From: Lasiosphaeris hirsuta
Taxonomy: Eukaryota; Ascomycota; Sordariomycetes; Sordariales; Lasiosphaeriaceae
DNA: 64,000 bases
Direction of reading: 5' to 3'
Assembly (NCBI GenBank): GCA_030549175.1
Contig: JAUKUA010000005.1
Span: forward strand, 3,286,001-3,350,000
Positions within the stretch are counted from its first letter, which is position 1. Each line of letters begins with the position of its first letter. The notes beneath the pieces were generated by a model. The model worked only from the letters and a program-made list of their open reading frames with translations. It made no database searches and was not told the origin of the DNA. Below, piece by piece: positions 23,261 through 34,188 of the stretch. A program made the position numbers and the translations under genes.

Positions 23261-23995
23261 GCAAGCGACACGAGCGGCGACTTCTTCCGGGGGAGGGGGG
23301 GCTCATTCAGGTTTGAGGCTGCTGCCGCAAAATCTCCAATCTCGTTTATCATGAAAACAAGGTCTTCCAATTGATATTCGCCATTGAGGCGGGTATTCCA
23401 CAAGGTGCCAACCCGAAGAACCTGGTCGAGCGTAGTACCAAGAAGTGTAAGGGTGTTTGCGTGCTCTTGTTGACGCGGCCAGAAGACGACGGGTTGGCCG
23501 GCTGGAGCATCAAATCGTCAACTGTGGCGGCGCAATGGCTTTTGGCACAATGGCCTGTGGATGGTGGCCAAAAAGTCGGGGACCCAGCCTGGGAGATTTG
23601 GAATACGCTTTTCACTAGGCTGGGACATTGCCGTGACATCATGCCAGCCGCGCAACATAATGGCACGTGTCACGTCTCGGTAGGTTTCTTGGACTGACTT
23701 GGTGTAGTCAGCCTTGATGTACTCCTTTCTCGTCAGCCGTTGCAACCCCGAGGAGGCCGAAGATCATGTCGCGCGCATCTGTAGCCTTGTGGCCCTGGGT
23801 GAATCAAAGAGGTCCCACATGGCGTCTGCCCAAAAGTACTCGGACAGCCCGTCACTCGTAAACCGGGCCAAAGCGGAGAAGTTTGATACTGTCCAGCCCA
23901 CCATCGCCGGCGGGGGCTGCGACTTCAGATGGCTGAGCTTCTACCATTGTGGGGACGTGCTGTCGAATCTTGGAGGCGGGGCGGTGCTATCGTAG
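23261..23995 (-). pseudogene. HET-domain (heterokaryon incompatibility) pseudogene fragment
   Basis: On the minus strand, pieces in more than one frame read like the middle of fungal HET proteins: EYFWADAMWDLFDSP, TDARDMIFGLLGVATADE, then EYIKADYTKSVQETYRDVTR, RGWHDVTAMSQ, LPGWVPDFLATIHRPLC and TLTLLGTTLDQVLRVGTLWN. Two frame changes (near 23765-23775 and just before the DARDMIFGLLG block) and one in-frame TGA (about 23515) break it. HET proteins normally trigger cell death after fusion of unlike hyphae. The N-terminal HET core and the C-terminus are not visible, and the low-coordinate side abuts the pogo relic. The family is recognised from the DPRDxIFGLLG and LPSWVPDW-type motifs. Confidence 0.8.
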
Positions 23996-24408
23996 AAGGA
24001 TGGTTGTGGCTATTGAATGATTTGGTGGATTGGTAGGTAGGCACTGAGCAAACGGGAAAAGCTCGTTTGTAGCTGGTGGCGCCGCCGTATGCCATGGCCC
24101 TTTCGTTCTTGCTCCCAAGACGGAAGGAGTGACTCTGGTGTCAAGTTGAGGGGTATGGCCTAAAGCTGCCTAAAATCCACAATACTCACGTCCAGTGGGC
24201 ACTGACAATACTAACAGCTCGTAGTTCCAAGACATGTCGGATCTATTGGTTGGTCCTAGGTAGATAATGCATGGGGCATTAGCGCGACAAGGGCTTCTAT
24301 ACGATTGGCAGTTTCAAGCTACTGCTCACGTCACACGATTGACAATTGTGTGCTCAGAAACGATTTGTCTAAACGACCCAGAATCATCACCTTACCCAGA
24401 ACCTGGAA
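23996..24408. other. Short stretch without a supported gene
   Basis: About 400 bp between the HET and protease pseudogenes. Short overlapping ORFs only; possibly further decayed HET sequence, but I cannot recognise it. Confidence 0.4.
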
Positions 24409-25595
24409 CTACCAACGGCTTATTCGCTCCCCCCCCCCCCCACCCATCCTCGGCCCGACGGTATCAAAGACAACAAATGCTGCCTTGAGTAGCACATTCC
24501 CATAAATCGAGTATCCCAGCCCCGGCTCAGCCTGGATCCTGCCCCAACAGGTCCCATCGCCATTCGGCCAATAGTTGAGGTACTCGCTCGGGATGGTGAC
24601 GTGTGTGTCCTCAATGCCCAGCGTGGAGATGGGAAGCGTCTCGTTGCAGCCAAACAGCCAAACTCTACCGATCGTCTCGTTGTATACCGCCGAGGCTACA
24701 CCGGCGTAGTACGTATTGACAATGTCGCGGGGTAGGTAGAGCAACGACGACCCCGTATTAACAACGCCAAAGAGTGGTCTTGAGACGAACCCGCTTGCCT
24801 CGCCAACGGCATAGCTGGTGGCGACAATATCCCACCACCCTCGACTATTGTTGGCCGCTGTGTACGTGATGTCGCCCACATACTTGGCCGCATCAACATA
24901 GCCAAAATCATACGTGCCCACTACCAACCGTTAGCGCGCCCCTCAGCCACCACCACCGGGGCAACAACACCTGCCAGCATGATACTTCAAATCGACCGTC
25001 CACCCCCTCCACCCCTACCGCCCCAGCACATTCCCCACCCACGTCTCCTCCTCCGGCCGCACACTACTCCCCCCAACCCCAACCCGACAAACCTAGAATA
25101 CTCATCCTGCGTCTCAAACCACGCCGCCTCGCGATCCGCCACCTCAACCGCCTGCGTGGCCCTCACCCCGCCGACATCCACCACATCCCTCCACACCCTC
25201 CCGCCCGCCTCACTGCGCCCAGCATACGTGATATTCCACCTCTCCTCGGTCGCCACGGCACTCGCGGTCTTCGCAGGGTCATAGAACCGCTGCTCCGAGG
25301 CCGCGCCGACGGCCGGGCCGGCGACCCACAGGTCGGCCGAGTTGGAGTCGAAATCGGGCGGCACGAGCTGGGGCGGGGTGCCGATGCGCACGGTGACAAT
25401 GTAGGCCTCGTCGTGGTCGAGGGGCGAGGCGGCGACGGAGCCGGTGGTCAGGAAGGACGGGGCGGCCTGGAGGAGGGTCGGGGGCGGGGTGAGGCCGTGG
25501 CGGTGGTGGGTGCGCGCGATGGAGAGGGGGGCGGGGCGGGGGCGGGGGCGGTGGGGGAGGGGGAGGGTGGTGGTGGTGGTGGTTGGTTTAAGCAT
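24409..25595 (-). pseudogene. Broken A1-family aspartic protease (aspergillopepsin-like)
   Basis: The minus strand carries an N-terminal segment from ATG 25593-25595 (AYIVTVRIGTPPQ, then YDPAKTASAV, then FVGLGLGG) and a C-terminal segment from about 24927 (GTYDFGYVDAAKYVGDITYT, VVNTGSSLLYLP, EYLNYWPNGDGTCWGRIQ, YSIYGNVLLKAAFVVFD). The order fits the pepsin-like fold. The first catalytic motif reads D83-S-N instead of DTG; the second reads NTG (Asn codon 24757-24759) instead of DTG. Between the halves the frame shifts at a C6 run (25069-25074), a stop follows (25015-25017), and a candidate intron ending gctaac..ttggtag joins with the wrong phase. The far C-terminus runs into a C10 tract and lacks the family ending. 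I read it as a dead gene; an expressed inactive paralogue is less likely. Confidence 0.8.
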
Positions 25596-26218
25596 TGTGG
25601 CGGGCTTGGCGGGTTGGGGGATGGGATGGGGTGGGGGATGGGGGATGAAAGGGCGGTTTTGTACCCTTGGTGAGTACGGAGCAACGGCCTGCGGGGCGGG
25701 CGGTTGCGGCGTAGCCGGGGCTCAGCTATCTGGACCTGTCGCGGTGTACGTGTAGTGGGATTGTATACAATTCACTGTAAGTGTAAGTGTAGCGTGCCGA
25801 CGGGCGCAGGTAATCAATAAATGTAAGCATGCAACGGGCGGGATGCAGGGATAAGGCCCAGCTTGGATCCTCTCAGTAATAGCGCAATGGGAATTCAAAC
25901 CCGTGTGCTCTCCTCCGCCCTGCCAACACGGTAGAATACCAGCCTAATGTTACACCGGGCAATTCCTGTCCACTTCCATTTGCCAACACTGACGGGCCGA
26001 TATTCTTTCTCCCTCTACCAGGAATCGGATGCCTAGGTACCTACCTACCTACTGATATGAATGATGGGATATTTTATCTTGATGGTGGCATCACTGGGAT
26101 ATGAGCTCAGACTAGGCTACCTTCAGCTAGGAATAACACATTTTCAAACCTTTACGCTCGGAACTCAATAGCGGCCCTACGGCTGCAACCGCGTACATTT
26201 AAACCTATCTCTATCGAC
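25596..26218. other. Intergenic region containing a tRNA-like relic
   Basis: Apart from the tRNA-like sequence at 25884-25970 (next entry), this 620 bp shows only G-rich and A/T-rich stretches. No ORF is supported. Confidence 0.5.
25884..25970 (-). pseudogene. Possible degenerate tRNA
   Basis: The minus strand contains an A-box-like stretch (GGCTGGTATTCTACC) and a B-box-like GGGTTTGAATTCCC, close to the consensus GGTTCGANTCC with changes. Spacing is roughly that of a tRNA with a loop reading TTGGCAG, but the acceptor stem does not pair well. It looks like a decayed tRNA or a tRNA-derived SINE fragment. Weak call. Confidence 0.25.
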
Positions 26219-29200
26219 TCAAATATCTTCATCCCCGCCCACATCCCCACTCCCCACCATCCACAACTCCCTAAACCGCCCCCCTTCCCTCCGCACCAGC
26301 TCCCTCGGCACCCCCGTCTCCACCAGCCTCCCCTTATCCATAACCACGACCGTATCAAACCCCATCACCACATCCAGCCGGTGGCTGACCATGACAATTG
26401 TATACCCCTCAAACTCGCCCGCAATCACCCTCTGCATCTCTCTCTCCGTCTCCTGGTCCACGCTCGAGCTCACCTCATCCAGCAACAGCACGCCCCCTTG
26501 CCCCACGGCCCCCTTCTCCCCCATCTCGGCCTCGGCCTCCCTCGCCCGGACCCGCCTCCGGACCACCGCCCTCGCCAGACTGAAGAGCTGCTTCTGTCCC
26601 TGCGAGAGCGCATCGGCAGCCATATCGGCGCCCAGCCCGCCGTGCTCGGCGACAAAGGCCCAGAGGTTCACCGTCTCAAGCACGCCGCGACACTCGGCGG
26701 CCGTGGAGGCGTCGAGGGGGTCGAGGTTGGCCAGGAAGGAGGCGCCCGAGGGGAGGAAGACGGGATCTTGCGGGATGGCGATGAGGGCGGCGCGGAGGGC
26801 GGCGCGGTTGATTTTGGAGAGGGGGACGGTGTCGATGGTGATGGTGGCGGGGGGGAGGGGGTCGAGGAGGCGGAGGAGGAGGAGGACAAGGCTTGATTTC
26901 CCGCTGGGTGGGTTAGTGACGAGAGGTGGAAAAGGGGGAGGGGGTAGGTACCTCCCGCTGCGCCCGCAGATGGCGACTTTCTCGCCGGGTTTGATGGTCA
27001 GGTCTACGTCGCGTAGGACGAGCTGTTGCGAGATCTCGTCGCTGCTCGGGTCGGCCGAACTGTCGATTTCACTTGGGCTGTCAGCACACCCCAGCGAGGA
27101 ACGAAGAAGGAACAAAACCCACCTATTCGACGCACTAACCCCCACCAGCTGAATCTCCCCTCTCCTCGGCCACCCACCCTCCAACACCGCCTCCTCCCCA
27201 CCATCCCCGCCCTCCGGCTTCACCCGCTCACTGAACGCGTTCAACCGCGCCACCGCCCCAATCGATGTCTCCAGCATGGTGTACATCTTGACAATCCACG
27301 CCAAGCTCTCGCCAAAACTCATCAGGGTAACCAAGCTCGCTCCCGTTAGCGCCGTGCTGCTATCCGAGCGGATTTGTGTTGCCAGCGCCACCACCACCAC
27401 GGCCAGCGCGGCCACGACGAACTGCAAGACCAGACCGAGCCAGCGCTGGATGAGCGCCAGGAGGTAGGCCGGCCTCTGCGACGTGTCGACGAGCTGGCTG
27501 TTGAGCGCGGCGCCGTGGGCCAGCCAGCCGAAGGCGCGGAAGGTGGGGAGGCCTTTGATGGTGTCGAGGAAGTGGGTGCTGGTTCCAATCAGCAAGATAC
27601 ACGAGAGAAGGGAAAGGGCGCGTACTAGAGGGGGCTTTTTGCTTCGAGGTCGAGGAGGCGCATCTGGCGTGAGGTGCGCAGGTAGAACTTTTGGATGGCG
27701 TAGAGGATGGCGAGGAGGAAGGGGTAGCTGATTGCGAGGTAGGGGGAGCCGGTAGCAATCACAGCGGCCATGGCGATACACTGAAAGGTGTACAATGCGA
27801 GGTTGACCATGGACATGGGGAGTTGAGTATCAATGAGGGTCATATCCTGGGAGAAGAGGTTTGTGACGACGCCGACGTCGGTTGACGCAAAAAAGCGGAG
27901 CGGCGCGTTGATCACAGTAGCCAGGGCTTCGTGGTGGAGTTTTGCACCCGAGATCTTGATCATGCCGAGGAAGGTGGTTAGGCATAGGCAGAGCAGGGAT
28001 AGCAGGGTCATTGCTTGGAAGAGGGCGTAGATGCCAATGTAAAAGCCGTTGGGTCGGGGGTTGGCCGATGTGGCATCGTCGGACCAGAATTTCAGCCAGA
28101 TGGTGGTAAAATTTGCAAAGAAACCCCATCCCAGCCCAAAGACGAAGAATAAGCCGATAGAAAGGGGGTTGATCCGGGCAAGGTAGTGGCGGTAGACGGT
28201 TGTGTCGCCCATCATACGAGCCTGGTTGTGTTTCTCATCGGGTTGCGCGGGCTTCGCCGAAATTGGTGCCGGCTGAGCGGCGGGCTTTGGCTCTGGCTGT
28301 GCAGGCTCGGCCTCTGAAGGCGCATCCGTGCTTTGTTCCTTGACCCCAAGGCTGTAGACGTATTGCATGTTGGCCATGAGCTTAGAAAAGGTGCCTTGCT
28401 CTACGATTCGCCCATCTGGGTCGAGGGCGACAACGTGGTCCGCAAATGGCAGATGCTTCACTGAGTGAGTGCAAAGCACCACGGTAGCCTTTCTCCGGCG
28501 GAGTACGCCATTAGGCGAAAGGACCCTGCGGAAGACTTCTTCTTCAGTATCAGCATCGAGTCCGCTTAGAACATCGTCGAAAATGACCATGTTGGTGTCA
28601 AGGTAGAGCGCCCTCGCAATAGCAACACGTTGCTTCTGACCACCGCTGAGCGTGATTCCATTGCTCCCAACATTTGTTCCGTCGCCCTGAGGGAAGGTGG
28701 TAAGGTCTGCCTGCAACATTGAACATTCGACAACCTCGTGGTACCGGATGGAGTCAAAAGGGGCAAATCCTACAATGTTTTCTCGGATCGTCGAGTTCAA
28801 CAAAAAGGGCGTCTGGTCGCAGTAGCCGATCTTGCCAATGCTAGCATCAATAGCGACCCGGCCAACTGCTAGGGGTGTCTCGCCCAAGAGGGCCTTGCAC
28901 AGCGTCGACTTGCCTGATGCCACGGGCCCAACAACCATGGTGAGGCGTGAGGTCCGGATGGTCAGATCGATGTCTCTGAGATTGGGCTTTTCAGCTTCCC
29001 AGCCGAAACTAGCCCCGGATATGCCGATTGCCGGGGAATTATTATCCCCCCGAAGAACATTTTCAGAACTATCATCAGCCGACTTTTCGTTCGAACCAGT
29101 CAAAGATGAGGTGCGGAAGTCAGAACGAGGGTCTTGCTCTAGAAACGCCTGAATACGCCCCAGACAGGCAAAGCCCGCGAGGAGAGTGGGATACATTTGA

Positions 29201-30896
29201 AAGAGAGACCCCAGCGGTCCGGCCAGGAGCAGGATGTACGAGATCGTGGTGAAGATAGTCGACACATCTAGTGTCTGATTTTGGGCGGACCAAGCAAACG
29301 CTACGACGGGAGAGAAGCACAGCGGAATGTATCCCATCACCGCCGAGTAGACGGTAACAAGCCGGTACTCTGCCCCCGTACTGATTTCACTCACTCGCAG
29401 GCGCTGAACCATGTCCTCAACGGGGGCCGTAAGGCCCGATATCTTCAGGTGCTTCATCTGGCCGATCACACCCGCCGTGACACCAACCCGATGCTGGATC
29501 TCACCCATCCACGCCTTCTGCCGTGGCCCGATAAGCTTCCCCAACAGGGCCGAGCACACAACGCAGCACCCAACGACGACCAGAGGGGCGACAAAGGCAG
29601 CGCCGATCTGGCGCGACAGAAGCCAGCACGCCAGACCGACTTGGATGATGTTGGCCCAAAACTCGTGGACCGAGGTGAAGCCCATAATGACGCGGTCAAT
29701 ATCAGTGCTCATGAGCGTGAGGGCGGCCTTGTCCTCGCCGGCGGATGCCTTGGATTCGGTTGTTTTCTGGTAGATGACCGTGGTTAGGGCGCCGCGCATC
29801 ATGTACAGGACGCGTTCCTGGTAATACCAGTAGAAGGCCTGGGAGAAGGCGATGCCGGAGTAGATCAGGATGGTTGCCCCGATCAGGCCGTAGCCGACGT
29901 TGGAGTAGTGTTGGCCACCATTGACGGGCTGTTGCAAGTACCCCAAGAGGCTCTCGATCAGGAAGGGCTGGCAGAACTGGAACGCGCCCATGGCGATGCG
30001 AGGAGCAACGGGTAGAAGCAAAGGGACGGCGAAGGTTCGCGCCAGATCCTTCGCTAGCCCGTGTTTGCGGCTTGGGAGTCCTAATTTATCGGCAAGCTGG
30101 GTGTGCAAAGTCTCGGAGGTCATGCTTCGGTCAAGCGGATACAAATCGCTCAGGGCCATGACCTTGCTGTATCCAGTAAGGAAGAGGTGGTTGAGCCAGG
30201 CGAAGGCGCCGAGGTCGAATAGGCTGCTTGTCTCTTCGGGGGAGTGGTCCACTGCCTCCTTGCTGTCCCCATTGTCCCAACGTATCCATCTGGATTTGTG
30301 GCTGGCTTCGAGCACGACGAGCACAGCTTTGGCTGCCACGGCCGCTGTGAATAGTCGGGCAAAGGTGACCTCGGCGTTTGTGTGTGGCGATACGAGCCAG
30401 ACGGTGCGTGCCTGGGCGACATCGAGGAGGGTAGTGAGTGTCAGATATGCGGTCAGGAGGTGCGAGGGTCGCGGTGAGCGAGAGTGCTCAAGGTGCGAGA
30501 CGGCCGAGAGACATAGCCCTGAGACCAATGTCAGGGTTGATGATGAGACGAGAAATGATTCGAGGTTGTCGGGTCTCACAGCGCTAAGGACAAGGAGGGA
30601 TAGCTGGATAGCCGTGTATGCGAGAATGACAACCTGACTCTCTAGTCAGTTTCTTGTTATCTTCTGATTATTTTACCCCTTCTCACCTGCTTTGAAGTCC
30701 GGAGCCATGTCCCGTCAACGAACGACCGTCTGCGCACGAGGTAGATTATGCGCAGCGGGCAGGCTGCGATGAAAACGGCAGTCGGTATCAGAGAAAAGGA
30801 TATCTTTTCAAATTTGATTGTAAAATCAAAGTCGTCTCTGCATCCCTCAACTGCGGGACCGAACCAAGCGTCGGCGACACAAATTGACGAGTTCAT
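26219..30896 (-). CDS. ABCC-type (MRP-like) multidrug ABC transporter
   Basis: Predicted exons are 30896-30687, 30633-27626, 27578-27123, 27077-26952 and 26903-26219, giving 1494 residues. Each junction restores family sequence, for example SPL-YTHFLDTIKG and GRSG-SGKSSL. The layout is full-length ABCC: an N-terminal TMD0-like hydrophobic region, TMD1 (about 280-570), NBD1, TMD2 and NBD2. NBD1 has Walker A GPVASGKS (about 635), signature LSGGQKQR and IFDDVLSGLD, where Asp replaces the catalytic Glu, as is usual for ABCC NBD1. NBD2 has GRSGSGKSS, LSQGQKQL and LLLDEVSSSVD with the Glu. Such pumps export glutathione conjugates, drugs or secondary metabolites across plasma or vacuolar membrane; the substrate is not deducible. 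Nearby genes do not form an obvious metabolite cluster. Confidence 0.95.
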
Positions 30897-31513
30897 GATG
30901 GCCCTCGCTCCTTTTTAGTCCTGTCTCGTTCCTGTCTCGTCCCTGCCCCGACAACGATTCTGGCCTTCTGTGAGGGAGGAACCCAGGCGAATTCTGGGAC
31001 GAAAAAAGACGTTTAGATGAGACCACACGTTCTGGGTACGTCAAGCTGTGTGAAAGAGTCGAAGGCGAGGTGGGGTAATCGAGATGCTCACAATCTGGAC
31101 GGTTTGGAAGCTCTCAGCATCTCCAAGCCGTCTCAAAAAGGAAGGTGCATAGATTGAGCCGTTAGGCACCCACTGTCGCAACAGCCAACAACCCGCCGTT
31201 TTTATTAGTTGCTGACAAGCATTCAGTTCGCGATTCGTACCCTACGACAGCCGAGGCGTAATTGTACCTCCAACGCTGGGCTACGACTACCCCGGGTGTG
31301 CAAACGCCGTGTAAGTCAGGCTGGTACGTACCACCCATCCCAATGAATACTTCTAGTGCTACCGACCTCGTTTGAAATACTTCCTTCTCTCCATACTCAC
31401 AACCTCAACCTCACCCGCCCCAGCCCTGGCGTACTGGCCGAGCTTGAGGTTCTGCAGCAGCAGCAAGCCCTGCGATACCGAGTTGTACCCGAACAGGGTG
31501 AAGTACATGTCGG
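30897..31513. other. Intergenic region, ABC-transporter promoter side
   Basis: It contains the ABCC promoter and the 3' flank of the HNH-type gene. A short repeat of CCTGTCTCGT type lies near 30918-30945. No gene is seen. Confidence 0.5.
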
Positions 31514-32580
31514 TCAAGCGTCCCATTTGTCCATAAGTTTTGACATCGTCAAACCGTGGTTACTGAGCCCGAGCCAGTCGAGATTCTCATCTAGGTAGTC
31601 GGGATGATCTCCGGCGTCACCCAATGACTCTGCGCCCCCCGCTATCGAGAAAATCTTTATTGATGCCCACTGGATCTGAAAGACCGCAAGCATACGTTCG
31701 GCATACCGGAGTTCAACCTTGACATAGAAGATGTCACCTGTTTGAACGTAGTGAGAGGCAGAACTCGGTCGGTCCTGTGCGAAGACTGGATTCAAGTCGT
31801 CGATCAGGTCTAGGTCGCCGTATGTTTTGCCAACTCTGCTTGACAACTCTTGGGGGCTCATGTCCTCAGAAATCTCAAGACCCAAGTCGTTTTGACGCGG
31901 CATCCAGTGAAATTGTAGTTTTATCTGCGTATATGTCTTGACGTGTCCCTTCGGGCTCGTGGCCTTGACTTGGAACTTGCCATCGATGCCGAGTGGCTTC
32001 AAGGCGAAAAAGCCTGGCCCCACCACCTGTGTAATTGTCTATTCAGAGAAATTTCGTTCCACGGCTTGTCGCTGACCCCTGTCTTGGACGTAAAAACCTT
32101 GCGACAATAAGTTGCGAACAGTCTGGACGGCGGGTCCCTATCGGTATCGACCTCCATCTTATCATCTTGATCCGAATACTCGGATACATTACTATCCAGA
32201 CCAGTCTCAGGGGGCCCATCGACCCATTTTGGTGTCTCGGAGAAAATGCAGGACATTGCTGGTCCGAGATATGCTCTAAACTTATGTCGGTATTCCTTGT
32301 TAGGGTTGAGACTGAATGGCACAATGTGGCAAACTTCCGGACTCCCTGTCCCCAGGACGACGCAACGATCACGGTCGAGCATTTTCCGTTCGGCTTTCGC
32401 ATCTTCTTTTCTGTCGAGCTCCTCTCCAGGCTTCAGCACCTTCTTCTTCTGGTCCTCGTAGCTCTTACTCGATGGGTCTTGTCTGCGCTCGATTGCACGT
32501 AACCGGGCTTCCTCTTCTGCCATTGCCGGTTCCGCGACTTGGTAAAAAGATTTGTCGTCTTCGTTTCGTTTCTCGGTCAT
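31514..32580 (-). pseudogene. Fungal HNH-endonuclease-domain protein interrupted by a one-base frameshift
   Basis: From ATG 32578-32580 the frame reads a charged N-terminal segment, then RCVVLGTGSPEVCHIVPFSL, the CxxxG..xxCHIxPxS pattern of fungal HNH_2-type proteins, then LNRQLHRWWGQAF. A second frame picks up exactly there (FALKPLGIDGKFQVKATSP) and runs to the stop at 31514-31516 with QIKLQFHWMPRQ. Together they give about 355 residues. The break coincides with an A5 run on the plus strand (32007-32011); one extra base would restore a single ORF. It is therefore either a recent pseudogene or a sequencing/assembly error in a homopolymer. No intron with proper phase explains it. Function is unknown; family members are lineage-specific and often multi-copy in ascomycetes. 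Confidence 0.65.
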
Positions 32581-32854
32581 GACTAATTCAGAGATGGCGG
32601 ATTAGGGCCGGAATTCCACGAATGGAAGACCATAGATGACGTTGGTGTTTGTGACATAGGCCAGCCACAGTGGGGCTGGGGTGTGGCAATCACAACGTGA
32701 ATAATTAGGTGAGGGATTAAACTGCAGAGCTATGACCAATTGTAACTCAACCGCACAGATCGTGGAGGTCTGGGGAGAAGATGGTGCAGGGAGATGGAAT
32801 GATGCGACAATGATAAACACGATGCTTCATAGTATAAGTCAAGAGAAACAGCCT

Positions 32855-32945
32855 GGTTGTCTGCGACGAATTTGGGCACACGAAATTTCCTTTTCCATTC
32901 GTCATCCTGAGCTGGGGTGAGCTCGGTTGAGCTGGGGTGAGCTGT
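32855..32945 (+). repeat. Dispersed repeat family R1, copy 1
   Basis: It begins with a GCGACGAATTTGGGCACACG block followed by AAATTTCCTTTTCC and a GAGCTGGGGT-rich tail that is itself partly tandem. The leading block recurs at about 33530 (same strand) and about 40345 (opposite strand). Boundaries are approximate. Confidence 0.6.
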
Positions 32946-33383
32946 GGCTGATTTGTCTTAAGCTTCCCTTGATTCTTCCCTAAGCTAGGGTGATCCCATA
33001 TGCCGCCGCCGCACAGCCTCAGAGGTCCCTTTTCAGTCCCCTCCGGCTAAAGTATCTGTCAGAAACACTGCACTTTGGAAAACTGTGGAATGAAAAAGGT
33101 TCTGATTGCTTCTGTCCTGTTGTTCTAGCTTACAGCCAGGCCCCTTTCTTTTAGAGACCTTTCTGTAGAATTCGACCTTCGTCAATATTGTGGCTCAGGC
33201 TCACTGGCGTTCAGGCAGTGCCACACATCCAGTCAGCAACGGATTCAGGGGCTCAGGGGCTCCTAAATCTGACGCGTGCTAAGGCGCGACATCCCCCTAA
33301 TGGGCTCAAATCTTGGGCCACACGGTCCCGAATTCTGGCTCAGAATATACTAGTACATACCATAGGATGGTACATACTATGCC

Positions 33384-33510
33384 AGCACAACATTTGGATA
33401 GTACATAATATCCTAGCCCAGAATTTGGGATAGTACATGGTATCCCAGCTCGGAATTCGAGATGGTACAATTTATCCTAGCTCAAATTTGGGATGTTACA
33501 TAATATACCA
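33384..33510 (+). repeat. 32-bp tandem array of hairpin-forming units
   Basis: Four imperfect units start at about 33384, 33415, 33447 and 33479 and a partial fifth at 33510 (periods 31, 32, 32, 31). Each has an AGCNC head, an AATTTGGGAT-like middle and a GTACA-centred short inverted repeat, for example GGGATA..TATCCC and GGATA..TATCC. A more degenerate unit may lie upstream from about 33338. Confidence 0.75.
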
Positions 33511-33529
33511 GCACCTATAAAGAACTATT

Positions 33530-33655
33530 ATATGAGACGAATCCGGGCACACAGAATTTCCTTTTTTGTATCTTGCCCACGTGATACTGCTCACCCCGGC
33601 TTAGGGCCGGCTCTGTCTTTGCTCAGGCTGGCTCAAACTCTGCTCACCCTAATTA
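33530..33655 (+). repeat. Dispersed repeat family R1, copy 2
   Basis: It shares GACGAATCCGGGCACACAGA, the CCCACGTGA block and CTCAGGCTGGCTCA-type elements with the copy near 40.3 kb. It lies directly after the 32-bp tandem array. Confidence 0.65.
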
Positions 33656-34188
33656 CCATTTTCGGCAGATTGCGTCGCAGCAGGCTGAATTACTTCAACT
33701 ATAGCCGAGTGAGCCCAGAATTGGTCTTATATAAGTCTCAACAGATGCGAGCCAAAGGCACGGGCCTGATCCCCCCCCCCCAAAAAATAAGCGCTATACC
33801 CTGCGCCAAATGCTGTAAATTGCTGTCGCTTACTGTTGCTGTTAATCAACTCCGCTATCGCCGGCGCCTTGGCGCCTAGGCGGTATCGCAAACCTTGACG
33901 ACGTCAAAGGCTACGATGACACACGGCGAACAGCGCCTCGAAAAACTTTGATACTACGAATGACATATCCGGAGCGGGAAGTCGTGGTTTTGGCACCGTT
34001 TGCTTGTACGAGTCGTTACCACCGAAACCGGAGACAGTCAAGGGAGACGGGACACTAAGGGCTAATGCAGAAAAGAAAGGTCAGAAAATCCCCAGGCATG
34101 CTAGGATAAAACTCTCACGATGCTTGAAATAGTGACATCAGCATCTTTTCAAAGTTTAATTTTAAGCCATCCACAGAACGGCCTTCTC

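Larger units (their letters stand above)
32581..34188. other. Repeat-bearing intergenic region
   Basis: It holds two copies of a dispersed repeat (about 32855-32945 and 33530-33655) and a 32-bp tandem array (33384-33510), each listed separately. No protein-coding gene is supported. Confidence 0.6.

Noticed and set aside
24972..25020. Intron that would repair the aspartic protease
   Set aside because: A gtagggg..ggcag candidate would remove coding sequence similar to the family (VDLKYHA), and the next intron candidate joins with the wrong phase.
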